A stretch of 64,000 nt of DNA from the NCBI GenBank assembly GCA_025936115.1, contig JAICTZ010000032.1:1-64000 (forward strand). Direction: 5' to 3'. The notes under the pieces are model-generated. The model did no database searches. It saw nothing but the letters and a program-made list of their open reading frames with translations, and had not been told where the DNA came from. Shown one piece after another: positions 30,347-38,899 of this stretch. The first letter of the stretch is position 1, and the number at the start of each line of letters is the position of its first letter. The DNA comes from Polyangiaceae bacterium. Lineage in GTDB: Bacteria > Myxococcota_A > Polyangia > Polyangiales > Polyangiaceae. Both the position numbers and the translations under genes were made by a program.

Positions 30347-30772
30347 ATGTCGCAACGCTTTTCGCCCCTCACTCCCTTCGGCGCTGGTTTGATTTTGGCC
30401 GCGGTCTTCGTCGGCTTCACCGGCTGCAAGAAGGAAGAGCCGCCGCCGCCCATGCCGTCCGCGGCGCCCGCCCCGACGCCTACGCCGACCGAGCCGCTCA
30501 CGCTCGTGCCCGAGACGCCGGTGGTCGATGCGGGTCCCGAAGACGCCGGCGCGACGGCGCACCACGGAACGAGCGGGGGCGCGGGACTCGCGAAGTGTTG
30601 CGCGGCGCTTGCCTCGAACGCAGCGCTCGCCCCCTCGCCGAACAAAGAGTACCTGCAGGCGGCAGCCCAGGCTTGCTCCATCGCGGTCGGTGCGGGCGCG
30701 AGCAATGCTGCGGTCCTCGCGGCCGTGCAGGGTGCGCTCCGCGGTGCCGGCATGCCGGCGTCGTGCAAGTGA
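30347..30772 (+). CDS. Small lipoprotein with paired cysteines
   Basis: A 141-residue lipoprotein. The signal segment FGAGLILAAVFVGFTGC gives a clear lipobox (FTGC, Cys27). A Pro/Ala/Thr spacer of about 45 residues follows. The C-terminal 60 residues are helical and contain the KCCAAL double cysteine, QACSIAVG and a final ASCK, four cysteines that could form two disulphides. RBS GGAG lies about 8 bases before the ATG. It is the third gene after the PEGA kinase on the same strand. I do not recognise a family. Confidence 0.75.
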   Translation: MSQRFSPLTPFGAGLILAAVFVGFTGCKKEEPPPPMPSAAPAPTPTPTEPLTLVPETPVVDAGPEDAGATAHHGTSGGAGLAKCCAALASNAALAPSPNKEYLQAAAQACSIAVGAGASNAAVLAAVQGALRGAGMPASCK

Positions 30773-30775
30773 CGC

Positions 30776-31753
30776 TCAGCGCTTGAAATGATCGAAGCCG
30801 CCACCTAGCGGAACGCGCCGCTCGCCGTCGCTTTCGAGGAAGGCCCCGCGCCCTTTCTCGAAGCGTCCGACGCGGCGCGCCCAGCGTGGTCGTGCTGCTC
30901 TCGGCCCGGCGGCGACGAGCGCGTAGTCTTCGCCGCCGTAAAGCGCAAGCTCGACGGGGTCCTTCCCGAGGCGCCGCGCGACAGTGACGAGTGCGGCGGG
31001 GAGCGCACTTCGCAGGGCGTCCTCTTCGAGCACGAGACGACAGCGGCTCGAACTTGCCAAATGTGCGGCGTCGCCCGCGAGCCCATCCGAAACATCGACG
31101 GCGGCGTGCGCCAGGGGCGCCAGCGCGAGACCCCGCGCGATGAGGGCGCGCGGCCTTCGCCACGCCCGCACGCAACGCTCTTCCGCGCTACCTTTCGCTC
31201 GGCCCGGACGCTGCAAGAGCGCAAGCCCTGCGGCGGCGAGCCCGACGTCTCCGACGAGCCAGCAATCGTCGTCGGGGCGCGCGCCGCTGCGTGGCAAGGG
31301 GTGCTCTGCCGTGCCGAGCACCGTCGTCGTCAGCGTGAGCTGCTCCGAGCGCGCCACGTTGCCGCCCACCAAGGGACAGGCCGTCGAACGGGCAGCCTCG
31401 GCCTGACCGCGCGTGAGCTCTTCGAGCTCGCTCGCGCTGAAATCGCGGGGCAGGGTCAACGCGGACACGGCGGCGAGCGGCCGCGCACCCATGGCCGCCA
31501 GGTCGCTCGCGGCCGCTTGGAACGCGCGAAACCCGATGTCGGTGAGCGAGGCGAATTCGCGCCGAAAGTGCGTTCCTTCGAGGCTCGCGTCGACGGTCAC
31601 GACGAGCGGCGCGTCGGGCGCGGCGAGCACCGCCGCGTCGTCGCCGATGCCCATGAGCACACCGCGTGCACGCGGCGCGGCGAATTTTCGACGAAAGAGC
31701 GCGACCGCCTGCGCTTCGTCGAGGCGACGGGACGCCGCCGGCGGCCGCTTCAT
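30776..31753 (-). CDS. thiL: Thiamine-monophosphate kinase
   Basis: A 325-residue ThiL, converting thiamine phosphate to the active coenzyme thiamine diphosphate with ATP. The N-terminal GIGDDAAVL, the DASLEGTHFRREF segment, DLAAMGARPLAAV and the AVDVSDGLAGDAAHLA block are family signatures, and LALYGGEDYALVAAGP near the C-terminus completes the fold. The ATG at 31753 overlaps the stop of the histidine kinase gene as ATGA, so thiL is the last gene of an overlapping GTPase - kinase - thiL unit. It is convergent with the small lipoprotein gene, 3 bp apart. Confidence 0.93.
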   Translation of the reverse strand: MKRPPAASRRLDEAQAVALFRRKFAAPRARGVLMGIGDDAAVLAAPDAPLVVTVDASLEGTHFRREFASLTDIGFRAFQAAASDLAAMGARPLAAVSALTLPRDFSASELEELTRGQAEAARSTACPLVGGNVARSEQLTLTTTVLGTAEHPLPRSGARPDDDCWLVGDVGLAAAGLALLQRPGRAKGSAEERCVRAWRRPRALIARGLALAPLAHAAVDVSDGLAGDAAHLASSSRCRLVLEEDALRSALPAALVTVARRLGKDPVELALYGGEDYALVAAGPRAARPRWARRVGRFEKGRGAFLESDGERRVPLGGGFDHFKR

Positions 31754-33177
31754 GGCCGCAGCGTCGCGCGCTTGAGCGGAATCGTCACCACGAAGACGGT
31801 GCCTTGCGGCGCGTTCGCTTCGACGTGCACCGTGCCTTCGTGCCCTTCGACGAGGCGCTTGACGATGGAGAGGCCGAGCCCCGTCCCACCCTGTTCGCGC
31901 GTGGAGCTCGAATCGACCTGGTAAAACGCGTCGAACACACGCTGGCGCTCGGACTCCGGAATGCCGATGCCGGTATCCGCCACGCGAAACTGCACCGCCG
32001 CGCGCTGAGCACCGAGCAGCACGAGCCCGCCGTCTTCGCCGCCGCCACCGGCCGCGGCCATTGCGGCGGCGCGGGCCGAGATCGTCACGCTGCCCGACGC
32101 CGGCGTGAACTTGATCGCATTTTCGACGAGATTCAAAAGGACCTGGCGCAGCCGTTCGGCGTCGGCCCAAAGGGCGGGCAGCGCGGGCTCGAGCGCGACG
32201 TGCAGCGAGATCCCCTTCTTCTTCGCGTGTGGCGCCATCGTTTGCGCCACGTCGCGCACGAGCGGCGCGACCTCCATCGTCGCCTTGCGCAGGCTCATCG
32301 TGCCGCTCTCGAGCTTCGAAAGGTCGAGCAAACCCTTGATCAGACCGAGTAGCTGCTCGCCCTTCTCGCGGATGGTCGTGACGAACTCGCGTTGTTCGCC
32401 CACGATTTCCCCGGCGATGCCCTCGAGCAACATCTCGCTGTACCCGATGATCGAGGTGAGCGGCGTTCGGAGCTCGTGCGACACGGTCGCGAGGAAGTTG
32501 CTCTTGAGGCGATCGAGCTCCTTCAAGCGGTCGTAAGCGACCTGTAGCTTCTCCTGCTTGGATTGAAGCTCGCGATAACTCTCGCGCACGGCCGCTAGGT
32601 GCATGCTGCCCGTCAGGAGGGCGCGCAGGCCGCTGAACATCACGACGTCGAGGGTGGCTCGCGCGTGCTTGGCCATGCGATCCATCGCGTCGTCGGTCAC
32701 ACGCGGGGCCAAGGTGAGGAGCCCGCGCGCACGATCGAGGTCGAGGTTCGGTTCGAGCTCGATCAACGTCGAGGGAATGTCGCGGAGCGACGGCGGGAAA
32801 TACGGCCCGAACACGAGACGTCCGACGCGACGACCGTCGTGCTCGAGCGCGACCACGCGATAGCGCCCGCCGCTCACGCCATCCATGCTCGCCTGACCCA
32901 CGGGACCCGGATCGAGGTTCTTCACGGAGCTCACCGTGCTCTCGACCGCGCTCTTCGCTTGGCGCAACGTCATGAGGTACGACATGAGCTCGACCGCGAG
33001 CGCCGCGTCCGCGAGCAACTTGCCTTCTGCGTCGAAAACACGCACACCCACGCCCGAGAGGTCGGCGAAGCTCGCCGCCAACTGCGCAAGGCTCTCGCGG
33101 TCGACCAGCTCTTCGAGGCGGGCTCCGCCGCCGACCGTGAGCTCCTCGACGCGATCGCGAGGGGCCGAAATCGTCAT
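31750..33177 (-). CDS. Cytoplasmic sensor histidine kinase with a PocR-like N-terminal domain
   Basis: A 475-residue histidine kinase with no transmembrane segment. Residues about 25-160 resemble a PocR-type ligand domain (LAQLAASFADLSGVGVRVFD, GRRVGRLVFGPYF) but without the usual cysteine cluster. A coiled linker (195-225) leads to the H-box SHELRTPLTSI with His234, then the ATPase with NLVENAIKF, DTGIGIPE and GGTGLGLSIVKRL. A Gly-rich insertion (AAAGGGGEDGG) lies between the N and G1 boxes. The ATG at 33177 overlaps the stop of the MglA-like gene (TAATG). No response regulator gene is adjacent, so the phosphate acceptor is elsewhere. Coupling to a GTPase suggests that the two act in one signalling chain. 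Confidence 0.9.
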   Translation of the reverse strand: MTISAPRDRVEELTVGGGARLEELVDRESLAQLAASFADLSGVGVRVFDAEGKLLADAALAVELMSYLMTLRQAKSAVESTVSSVKNLDPGPVGQASMDGVSGGRYRVVALEHDGRRVGRLVFGPYFPPSLRDIPSTLIELEPNLDLDRARGLLTLAPRVTDDAMDRMAKHARATLDVVMFSGLRALLTGSMHLAAVRESYRELQSKQEKLQVAYDRLKELDRLKSNFLATVSHELRTPLTSIIGYSEMLLEGIAGEIVGEQREFVTTIREKGEQLLGLIKGLLDLSKLESGTMSLRKATMEVAPLVRDVAQTMAPHAKKKGISLHVALEPALPALWADAERLRQVLLNLVENAIKFTPASGSVTISARAAAMAAAGGGGEDGGLVLLGAQRAAVQFRVADTGIGIPESERQRVFDAFYQVDSSSTREQGGTGLGLSIVKRLVEGHEGTVHVEANAPQGTVFVVTIPLKRATLRP

Positions 33178-33905
33178 TAAGGCGCGGCCTCCGGCCGGAG
33201 CACGTCGAGCGCGCCGCCGACACAGGCGGCGAGCAGCTCCGGAGTCGTGCGTTTCTCGCCGAGTTTCTGGGCCACGCCGTTCATGAATTCGGTGGAGTCG
33301 AACCCGAATTTGCGACCGAGGTCGTGCTCCGCGTCGAGCGCGCTCCACGTGAGGTGCAAGAGCCCGATGAAGGACTCGACGACGCCCGCGCCACGCATCG
33401 CGATCGCGAGATACACGGGCTCGCGACCCTGCGCGCCGAGCTTGGCGATTTCTTCGTCGCTGCGGATGTTGGGCAAATCGCGCTTGTTGAATTGGATCAC
33501 GAGCGGCATCTGCCGGAGCGAAAGGCCGTGCTCGCGCAAGTTGTCCTTCAAGTCCATGAAAGAGTCGGTGTTCGCCTGCGTTTCGCTCACGCGCGAGTCG
33601 GCGATGAACGCGACGCCGTCGGCGCCCTGGAGCACGAGCCGGCGCGTCGAAGCGTGAATCACCTGCCCTGGCACCGTGAACACCTTGAGACGCACGGCGA
33701 GCCCGCTCTGCGCGCGGAACGAGAGCGGGAGCAGATCGAAAAACAGCGTACGATCGTCCTTGGTTTCGAGCGTCATGAGCCGCCCGCTCGAACCCGGCGC
33801 AGCCACGCGATGCAGGGCCTGGAGATTCGTCGTCTTCCCACTGAGGGCGGGCCCGTAGTAAACGAGCTTGATCGTTAGCTCACGATTCACGAAATCGAGC
33901 TGCAC
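33177..33905 (-). CDS. MglA-type small GTPase
   Basis: A 242-residue Ras-like GTPase of the bacterial MglA group. P-loop GPALSGKTTN at residues 18-27, the DDRTLFFDLLPL switch region, TVPGQ where Ras has DTAGQ (Thr in place of the switch Asp, as in MglA), FNKRD for guanine recognition. It is longer than M. xanthus MglA (about 195 residues), with a C-terminal helical extension of about 45 residues starting near DLGRKFGFDSTEF. MglA sets the leading cell pole in gliding motility; no MglB-type activator is adjacent, so a polarity role here is inference. Only 33 bp separate its start from the divergent gene at 33939. Confidence 0.9.
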   Translation of the reverse strand: MQLDFVNRELTIKLVYYGPALSGKTTNLQALHRVAAPGSSGRLMTLETKDDRTLFFDLLPLSFRAQSGLAVRLKVFTVPGQVIHASTRRLVLQGADGVAFIADSRVSETQANTDSFMDLKDNLREHGLSLRQMPLVIQFNKRDLPNIRSDEEIAKLGAQGREPVYLAIAMRGAGVVESFIGLLHLTWSALDAEHDLGRKFGFDSTEFMNGVAQKLGEKRTTPELLAACVGGALDVLRPEAAP

Positions 33906-33938
33906 GGTGACCTACAGGCAGCCTACCACGGGCCTAGG

Positions 33939-34910
33939 ATGACCCAAACCGCGACGCTGCTCTTGCTGCTCGCCGGTGCACCCACGTCCGGTGAACACCG
34001 CCTCCTCGCGGACTTCGCACGACAAAATCAGATCGTGTTCGTCGCACCCGCGCCTACACCGGCGTCGTCTTTGCCCGGTTATCGTGGCGAGCTCGCGTTC
34101 GATCTCGAGGGTCGACTCGACGAGGCGCGTACGCTCGCGTCCTCACTCGACGAGGAGCACGCGCTCGCCGTGCTGGACGCCGTGGAGCGCGAGCTCTCGA
34201 AACACCCAGAGCTGCCGCAAGCGGCGTGGCTACTCGCCGAACATCATCGCATCGAAGCCGAAGTGCGCCGAGAGGATCCGCAGGCCGGGGCCCGAGTGAA
34301 GGAATTGACGCTCGCGGCCGACGCCCTCGAAGGACCGCGCGCGCACGCGTTCGGAGCGGCGAACGACGGCACGAGCGCGACGCCCGCGCGCACGAAGGTC
34401 ACCGTGCGCGATCTGGCCGCGCGAGACGGCCTGGAAATCGACGGCCAGAGCGGCGGCGCCGAGCGGCTCGTCGTGCCCGGTCTGCATCAGCTGCGCGTAC
34501 TCCGTGAGCACGAGCTCGTGTTCGCGGCCTGGCAGCGGCTCGGCACCGAGCCGAACGTGACGCTCGGCGTCCGCCCCATCACGCCGTGCAGCGACGAGGA
34601 CCTCAGCGTCGACGCGAACGGAGCGGCGCCGCGCGCGCACGCACCCGTCGCGTGCGCGCAGTGGTTCGTGGCGCGGCGCGTGCCGAGCGGTCTCGAGCTT
34701 GCGCACTGTCAGGCGAGCGCCTGCGGCGCGTTCGTGCCGCTCGCCCCGGCGCCGCCGGAGGCGAAGCCGTTTCCAACTTGGGCGACGGCGACGCTCGTCG
34801 GCGCGGGCGCGATCGCCGCGGGCTTCCTCGCCGTTTGGGCCGCGGGCGGCTTCGAGCACGACGCGGCCGCGCCGGCCAAGACCGTGTTCGTCTACGGCGG
34901 GCTGCGCTGA
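33939..34910 (+). CDS. Exported protein of unknown function with C-terminal membrane segment
   Basis: A 323-residue protein. It has a short hydrophobic N-terminus (TATLLLLLAGAPTSG), a helical region at about 60-125, then a beta-rich region with VTVRDLAARDGLEIDGQ and VVPGLHQLRVLRE, which resembles a PEGA-type surface domain. Two cysteine pairs occur (CSDED, CAQWF; CQASACG). A membrane segment (TWATATLVGAGAIAAGFLAV, about 282-303) precedes a short tail ending FVYGGLR. It overlaps the promoter zone of the divergent MglA-like gene and is convergent with argH. I do not recognise a family. Confidence 0.68.
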   Translation: MTQTATLLLLLAGAPTSGEHRLLADFARQNQIVFVAPAPTPASSLPGYRGELAFDLEGRLDEARTLASSLDEEHALAVLDAVERELSKHPELPQAAWLLAEHHRIEAEVRREDPQAGARVKELTLAADALEGPRAHAFGAANDGTSATPARTKVTVRDLAARDGLEIDGQSGGAERLVVPGLHQLRVLREHELVFAAWQRLGTEPNVTLGVRPITPCSDEDLSVDANGAAPRAHAPVACAQWFVARRVPSGLELAHCQASACGAFVPLAPAPPEAKPFPTWATATLVGAGAIAAGFLAVWAAGGFEHDAAAPAKTVFVYGGLR

Positions 34911-34956
34911 ATCCGCGCCACGCGCCGCGTGACTCGGCTCTCGCGACGGCTCCGCG

Positions 34957-36354
34957 TCAACCGCGCGCGGCGCTCACGGCCAGCCAGCGCGCCCTGGCAT
35001 CGGCGATGGCGGCGAGCACCGTCGACTTTGCCGGCCCGCCGAGCACGGTTCGCCGCTCGACCGCGAGCGCTACGTCGAGTGCCGCTCGACGCTCGTCCGT
35101 CGCGAGCGCCGGGTGCGCGGCGGCGAAGGTTGCCTGCGGCAGCGCCGAGAGCTCGATGCCTTGCGCTTCCGCTTCGCGCACGAGCGCGCCCACGACGTGG
35201 TGCGCTTCGCGAAAGGGCACGCCCTTCAGCGCCAGAAAATCGGCCAGATCGGTCGCGCACAGGTGTCCGCGCTCGAGCGCTTGCCGCATGCGCCCGGCGT
35301 CGAAATGACACGTAGCGAGAGCGCCGGCGAGCGCGTCGAGGCACGGCAGCACGCAATCGAACGCGTCGAGCATGGGGCGCTTGTCCTCTTGCAGGTCGCG
35401 CCCGTAGCCGAAGGCGAGGCTCTTTTCGAGCGCGAGCAGGCTCGTGAGCGTGCCCATTGCGCGCGCCGCTCGTCCGCGCACGAGCTCGGCGACGTCGGGG
35501 TTCTTCTTCTGCGGCATCATCGACGAGCTGGTCGAGAAGCCGTCGCTCAGCACGACGAAGCCGAACTCGGACGTGGACCAGAGCACGAGCTCCTCGCCGA
35601 TGCGCGACAGGTGCACGGCCGCGAGCGCGAGCGCCGAGGCGATCTCGATCAAGAAATCACGGCTGCCCGTCGCGTCGATCGAGTTTCGGGTCGGGGACGC
35701 GAAGCCGAGCTCGCGCGCGACGCCGGCGCGGTCGAGAGGAAAGCCGCTGCCTGCGACCGCGCCGCTGCCGAGCGGACACTCGTTGGCGCGGTCGAGTCCG
35801 TCGGTGAGCCGGGCGTGGTCGCGCCAGACGAGCTCTTGCCAGGCCATCAGGTGATGCGAGAGCCGGCTCGGCTGCGCGCGCTGTAAATGCGTGTAAGCCG
35901 GCATCAGGGTGTCGATCTCGACCTCGGCGCGCGCGAGCAAGACTCCCGCCAGGCGCTCCATCGAGGCGAGCGTCTCCTCCCCGAGCCTTCGGCAGTACAG
36001 GCGCAAATCGGTCGCAACTTGGTCGTTGCGCGAGCGGCCGGTGTGGAGCTTGCCGCCCACGGCGCCGATGAGCTCGACGAGGCGTGCCTCGACGTTCATG
36101 TGGACGTCCTCGCGATCGCGCCGGAACCTGAGCTCCCCGCGTTCGATCTCGCCGGCCACGCGCCCGAGTCCCCCGACGATGGCTTCTGCTTCGGCGTCGG
36201 TGATGATGCCGGCCCGCGCGAGTCCACGCGCGTGCGCGATCGAGCCGCGGATGTCCTCGCGCCAGAGCTCGCCGTCGACGTCGACGCTGGTGTTGAGCCG
36301 CTCCATCGCGGCATCGAGTCCGTTCGGGAGGCGACCTCCACGTGCAATCGTCAT
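34957..36354 (-). CDS. argH: Argininosuccinate lyase
   Basis: A 465-residue ArgH, which splits argininosuccinate to arginine and fumarate, the last step of arginine synthesis. The family signature GSSMMPQKKNPD (S-S-x-M-P-x-K-x-N) lies near residue 277, and TGRSRNDQVATDLR and PAYTHLQRAQP are also intact. Length is normal. It follows the homoserine kinase gene by 48 bp on the same strand; the rest of the arginine pathway is not in the window. The N-terminal MTIARGGRLPNGLDAAMERLN fits the family. Confidence 0.95.
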   Translation of the reverse strand: MTIARGGRLPNGLDAAMERLNTSVDVDGELWREDIRGSIAHARGLARAGIITDAEAEAIVGGLGRVAGEIERGELRFRRDREDVHMNVEARLVELIGAVGGKLHTGRSRNDQVATDLRLYCRRLGEETLASMERLAGVLLARAEVEIDTLMPAYTHLQRAQPSRLSHHLMAWQELVWRDHARLTDGLDRANECPLGSGAVAGSGFPLDRAGVARELGFASPTRNSIDATGSRDFLIEIASALALAAVHLSRIGEELVLWSTSEFGFVVLSDGFSTSSSMMPQKKNPDVAELVRGRAARAMGTLTSLLALEKSLAFGYGRDLQEDKRPMLDAFDCVLPCLDALAGALATCHFDAGRMRQALERGHLCATDLADFLALKGVPFREAHHVVGALVREAEAQGIELSALPQATFAAAHPALATDERRAALDVALAVERRTVLGGPAKSTVLAAIADARARWLAVSAARG

Positions 36355-36402
36355 GACGCGCCGAAGCTAACACGCCACGCCGCGTGGTTCCCGCCGCGCG
36401 GC

Positions 36403-37359
36403 TTACGGCGCCGCGAAGGCCGGCGCGAGGGCGCCGCGCGTGATGGCGTCGAGTCGCGCGAGAAAGCGCCGAAAATCACGGATGGGCGGCGAGCCCGGCG
36501 CGGCGCGCAGCTCGAAATCCGTGATGCGCGACGTGACGAATCGCAAGCAGCCGAGCGCGCCCTCGACGGGAACCGCCACGCGTTCCGCAGCCGTGAGCGG
36601 CCGCACGGCGGTGTAGCCCTCCACCATGGCACGCGCCTGCGCGACATCGAAAGCATCGCGGTAACACCACGCGGCGATCGTCACACACAGGTCGTAGACG
36701 AACGGGCCGTGGAACGCGCTCTCGAAGTCGAGCAACGCCAAAATGTCGCCGTTTTTCCAGAGCACGTTGTCGCGAAACAGGTCGCCGTGGACGATACCCG
36801 ACGGCAAGCTCGGGTCGCGCGCCGGCGCGAACCGTCCGTAGAGCTCGCGAGCACGCCGCACTTCCACCAAGAGCTCGGCGAGCGCGGTCTCCCGCTCCAC
36901 CCGCTCGAGCCGAGCGAGCATCTCCGGCGGTCCGAAACGACCTGGACCGAGCTTCGGCAGGCCGTCACTCGCCAGGTGAACACGCGCGAGCGCCGAACCG
37001 ACTCGGCGGCAGGCGTCTGCGCTGACGCGCCCGAGACACAGGATTTCGCCCTCGAGCCACGGGAAGAGCGCGAACGGCTTGCCGGCGTGGAGCGGCAGCT
37101 CGCCCGTGCGCGCGAGCGGCTCCGCCACCTTCGAGCCCGCGCGAGCGAGCGCGTGAAGGAGCTCGAGCTCAGCGCGGGCACCCACCGGCCCCTGCTCCTC
37201 GTACAAGCGGGCGAAAAGGACGCGCCCGTCGGCGGCGACGGCGCGAAAGTTCGAGTTCACGGAGCCGAGCGAGAGCGGCGAGAGCTCGACGAGCTCGACG
37301 CCGTAGGCGCGACCGAGCTCGCGCGCGGCGGCGAGCGGCAGGGCTGTCAGAAGAGCCAC
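36403..37359 (-). CDS. thrB: Homoserine kinase, aminoglycoside-phosphotransferase-like type
   Basis: A 318-residue protein of the choline/aminoglycoside kinase fold, most like the ThrB of Alphaproteobacteria, which phosphorylates homoserine on the way to threonine. The substrate-recognition start LSLGSVNSNFRAVA, the ATP-lysine-equivalent VLFARLYEE segment, catalytic HGDLFRDNVLW (Brenner motif, near 190) and ALLDFESAFHGPFVYDL are intact. A related APH-family kinase with another small substrate is the main alternative. It is 48 bp upstream of argH. Confidence 0.83.
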   Translation of the reverse strand: MALLTALPLAAARELGRAYGVELVELSPLSLGSVNSNFRAVAADGRVLFARLYEEQGPVGARAELELLHALARAGSKVAEPLARTGELPLHAGKPFALFPWLEGEILCLGRVSADACRRVGSALARVHLASDGLPKLGPGRFGPPEMLARLERVERETALAELLVEVRRARELYGRFAPARDPSLPSGIVHGDLFRDNVLWKNGDILALLDFESAFHGPFVYDLCVTIAAWCYRDAFDVAQARAMVEGYTAVRPLTAAERVAVPVEGALGCLRFVTSRITDFELRAAPGSPPIRDFRRFLARLDAITRGALAPAFAAP

Positions 37360-37424
37360 GACGCGCGAGGATCGCCCAGCGCTCGCGCGGCGGTCAAGCG
37401 CCGGCCACAGGTCCGTCCAGCGCG

Positions 37425-38045
37425 CTAGCGCTCGTCGAGCACGGCGTTCGGCAGCTCGTCGTCGTTGTTCGTTTCCGGCGGCGCGAGCTCGGCGAGCACG
37501 TCCGTGAGCTCTGCGAGCACCTCGACGAGCCCGTCCGCGGCGCGCCCGCGCCGAATCGCGTCCACGATACGCTCGACGTGCCGCCGCCAGCCTTGCTCGC
37601 CGAGCCGTGCGTGAATACCCTCGTCACCGAGGATCACGGCGCGCCGCTCGAGCTCGGAGAGCAGGATGAGCACGCCCGTGTGCCCGCGCGTCCGATGTAG
37701 CCCGCGGCGCGCAAACAGCGCGAATGCGTGCTCCTCGACCTCGCGCTCGGCGAGTGCCGGCGCGATGAGCAGGCGTTCGAGGGGCCGGGCGCCGAAGAGC
37801 GCGAACGCGGCAAACGTGACCGCGACCTCGAAACCGAGCGCCCAACGTACGTCGGCCACGGGAGCCGCTTCCAGGAAAAGCCACGCGCCGAGCAGTCCGC
37901 ACGCAAACGCAACCAGTGAGCGCGTGAGCCACGGCCGCCCGCTCTGCGGCACGACGGCGACCACGACTTCGGCCGCGCTGCGCTCTTCGAGGGCTGCGAT
38001 CGCGGCTTCGATGCGTTGCTTCTGGGCTGAGTCGAGGAGCGTCAT
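37425..38045 (-). CDS. TPM-domain membrane protein
   Basis: A 206-residue protein with a divided TPM (TLP18.3/Psb32/MOLO-1) domain: N-terminal RIEAAIAALEERSAAEVVVAVV, two close membrane segments (about 45-65 and 68-90, with AFACGLLGAWLFL), then HTGVLILLSELERRAVILGDEGI in the cytoplasmic or periplasmic half. This is the paralogue often seen next to a YgcG-like TPM protein and LemA. It starts 4 bp after the YgcG-like gene's stop. The acidic tail ends ETNNDDELPNAVLDER. Function is unknown beyond envelope association. Confidence 0.83.
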   Translation of the reverse strand: MTLLDSAQKQRIEAAIAALEERSAAEVVVAVVPQSGRPWLTRSLVAFACGLLGAWLFLEAAPVADVRWALGFEVAVTFAAFALFGARPLERLLIAPALAEREVEEHAFALFARRGLHRTRGHTGVLILLSELERRAVILGDEGIHARLGEQGWRRHVERIVDAIRRGRAADGLVEVLAELTDVLAELAPPETNNDDELPNAVLDER

Positions 38046-38049
38046 CGCT

Positions 38050-38871
38050 TCACCAAGAGCCCGATGCGCCGCCGCCACCGAAGCCACCGCCGCCACCCGA
38101 AAAGCCGCCGCCGCCCCCGCCACCGCCGAAGCCACCACCGCCGAACCCGCCTCCTCCCCCCCAATATCCGCCGCGATACCCGCGTCCGTAGTAACCGCCG
38201 CCGCCGAAGCGCCCTCCCGTGCCGTAGCCGCCCGAGCTCCTGCCGCGCAGCCAAAGAAACAGGAGCACGATCGGCGCAAAAAAGAGCAGCGGCCAGAGTG
38301 AAGAGCCCGAGCTCGGCGCCCGCGCACCGCGCGCGGTACGCGCCGCGTCGCCCGGATCGTCTCCGTCGGCGCGCAACAGTTCGAAGACGCCCTGCTCGAT
38401 GCCGCCCGCGTAGTCTCCGCCCCGGAACGCAGGCACAATGGTGTTGCGGATGATGCGCGACGAGAGCGCGTCGGTGATGTGCCCTTCCAGTCCGTAACCG
38501 ACCTCGATACGCACCTTGCGTTCACGCTGGACGACCAGCAACAGTAGCCCGTCGTCCACCTTGGCGTAACCGAGCTTCCACTTCTCGACCGTCCGGATCG
38601 AAAAATCTTCGAGCGGATCGCCTTCGAGCGACGGGATCGTGAGGACGACGAATTGGTGGCCGGTCTTCTGCTCGTGCGCCGCGAGTCGGTCCGTGAGCGC
38701 GCGCGCCGTATCGGCGGGCAAAAGGTGCGCGTAGTCGTTGACACGTCCCGTGAGCGCCGGCGGCTCGAGGGCGGGCGCGCTGCGCGCCACGAGCAGCAGG
38801 GCGAGCAGGACCAGAGCCGAAAATAGGCCGGTGAGCGCGCCGAACCCGTCGCGGAGCGACTTCGCCTTCAT
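38050..38871 (-). CDS. YgcG-like TPM-domain protein with Gly-rich tail
   Basis: A 273-residue exported protein. A signal segment (LFSALVLLALLLVARSAPAL) precedes a TPM domain (about 40-170: VNDYAHLLPADTARAL, TVEKWKLGYAKVDDGLLLLV, VGYGLEGHITDALSSRII). One membrane segment (LWPLLFFAPIVLLFLWLRG, about 192-210) is followed by a 60-residue Gly/Tyr/Phe-rich tail typical of the YgcG family. It lies between lemA and the second TPM gene with 28 and 4 bp gaps, the common lemA-ygcG-TPM operon. Confidence 0.88.
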   Translation of the reverse strand: MKAKSLRDGFGALTGLFSALVLLALLLVARSAPALEPPALTGRVNDYAHLLPADTARALTDRLAAHEQKTGHQFVVLTIPSLEGDPLEDFSIRTVEKWKLGYAKVDDGLLLLVVQRERKVRIEVGYGLEGHITDALSSRIIRNTIVPAFRGGDYAGGIEQGVFELLRADGDDPGDAARTARGARAPSSGSSLWPLLFFAPIVLLFLWLRGRSSGGYGTGGRFGGGGYYGRGYRGGYWGGGGGFGGGGFGGGGGGGGFSGGGGGFGGGGASGSW

Positions 38872-38899
38872 GCTGAGGGCTCCTGACCGCGGCGCCGAG

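Noticed and set aside
30776..33223. Single 815-codon minus-strand frame joining thiL to an upstream extension
   Set aside because: Only the part from 31753 down is ThiL; the upstream part is Arg-rich out-of-frame sequence of the histidine kinase.
35887..37428. 513-codon plus-strand frame across argH and thrB
   Set aside because: Antisense shadow of two well-identified minus-strand enzymes.
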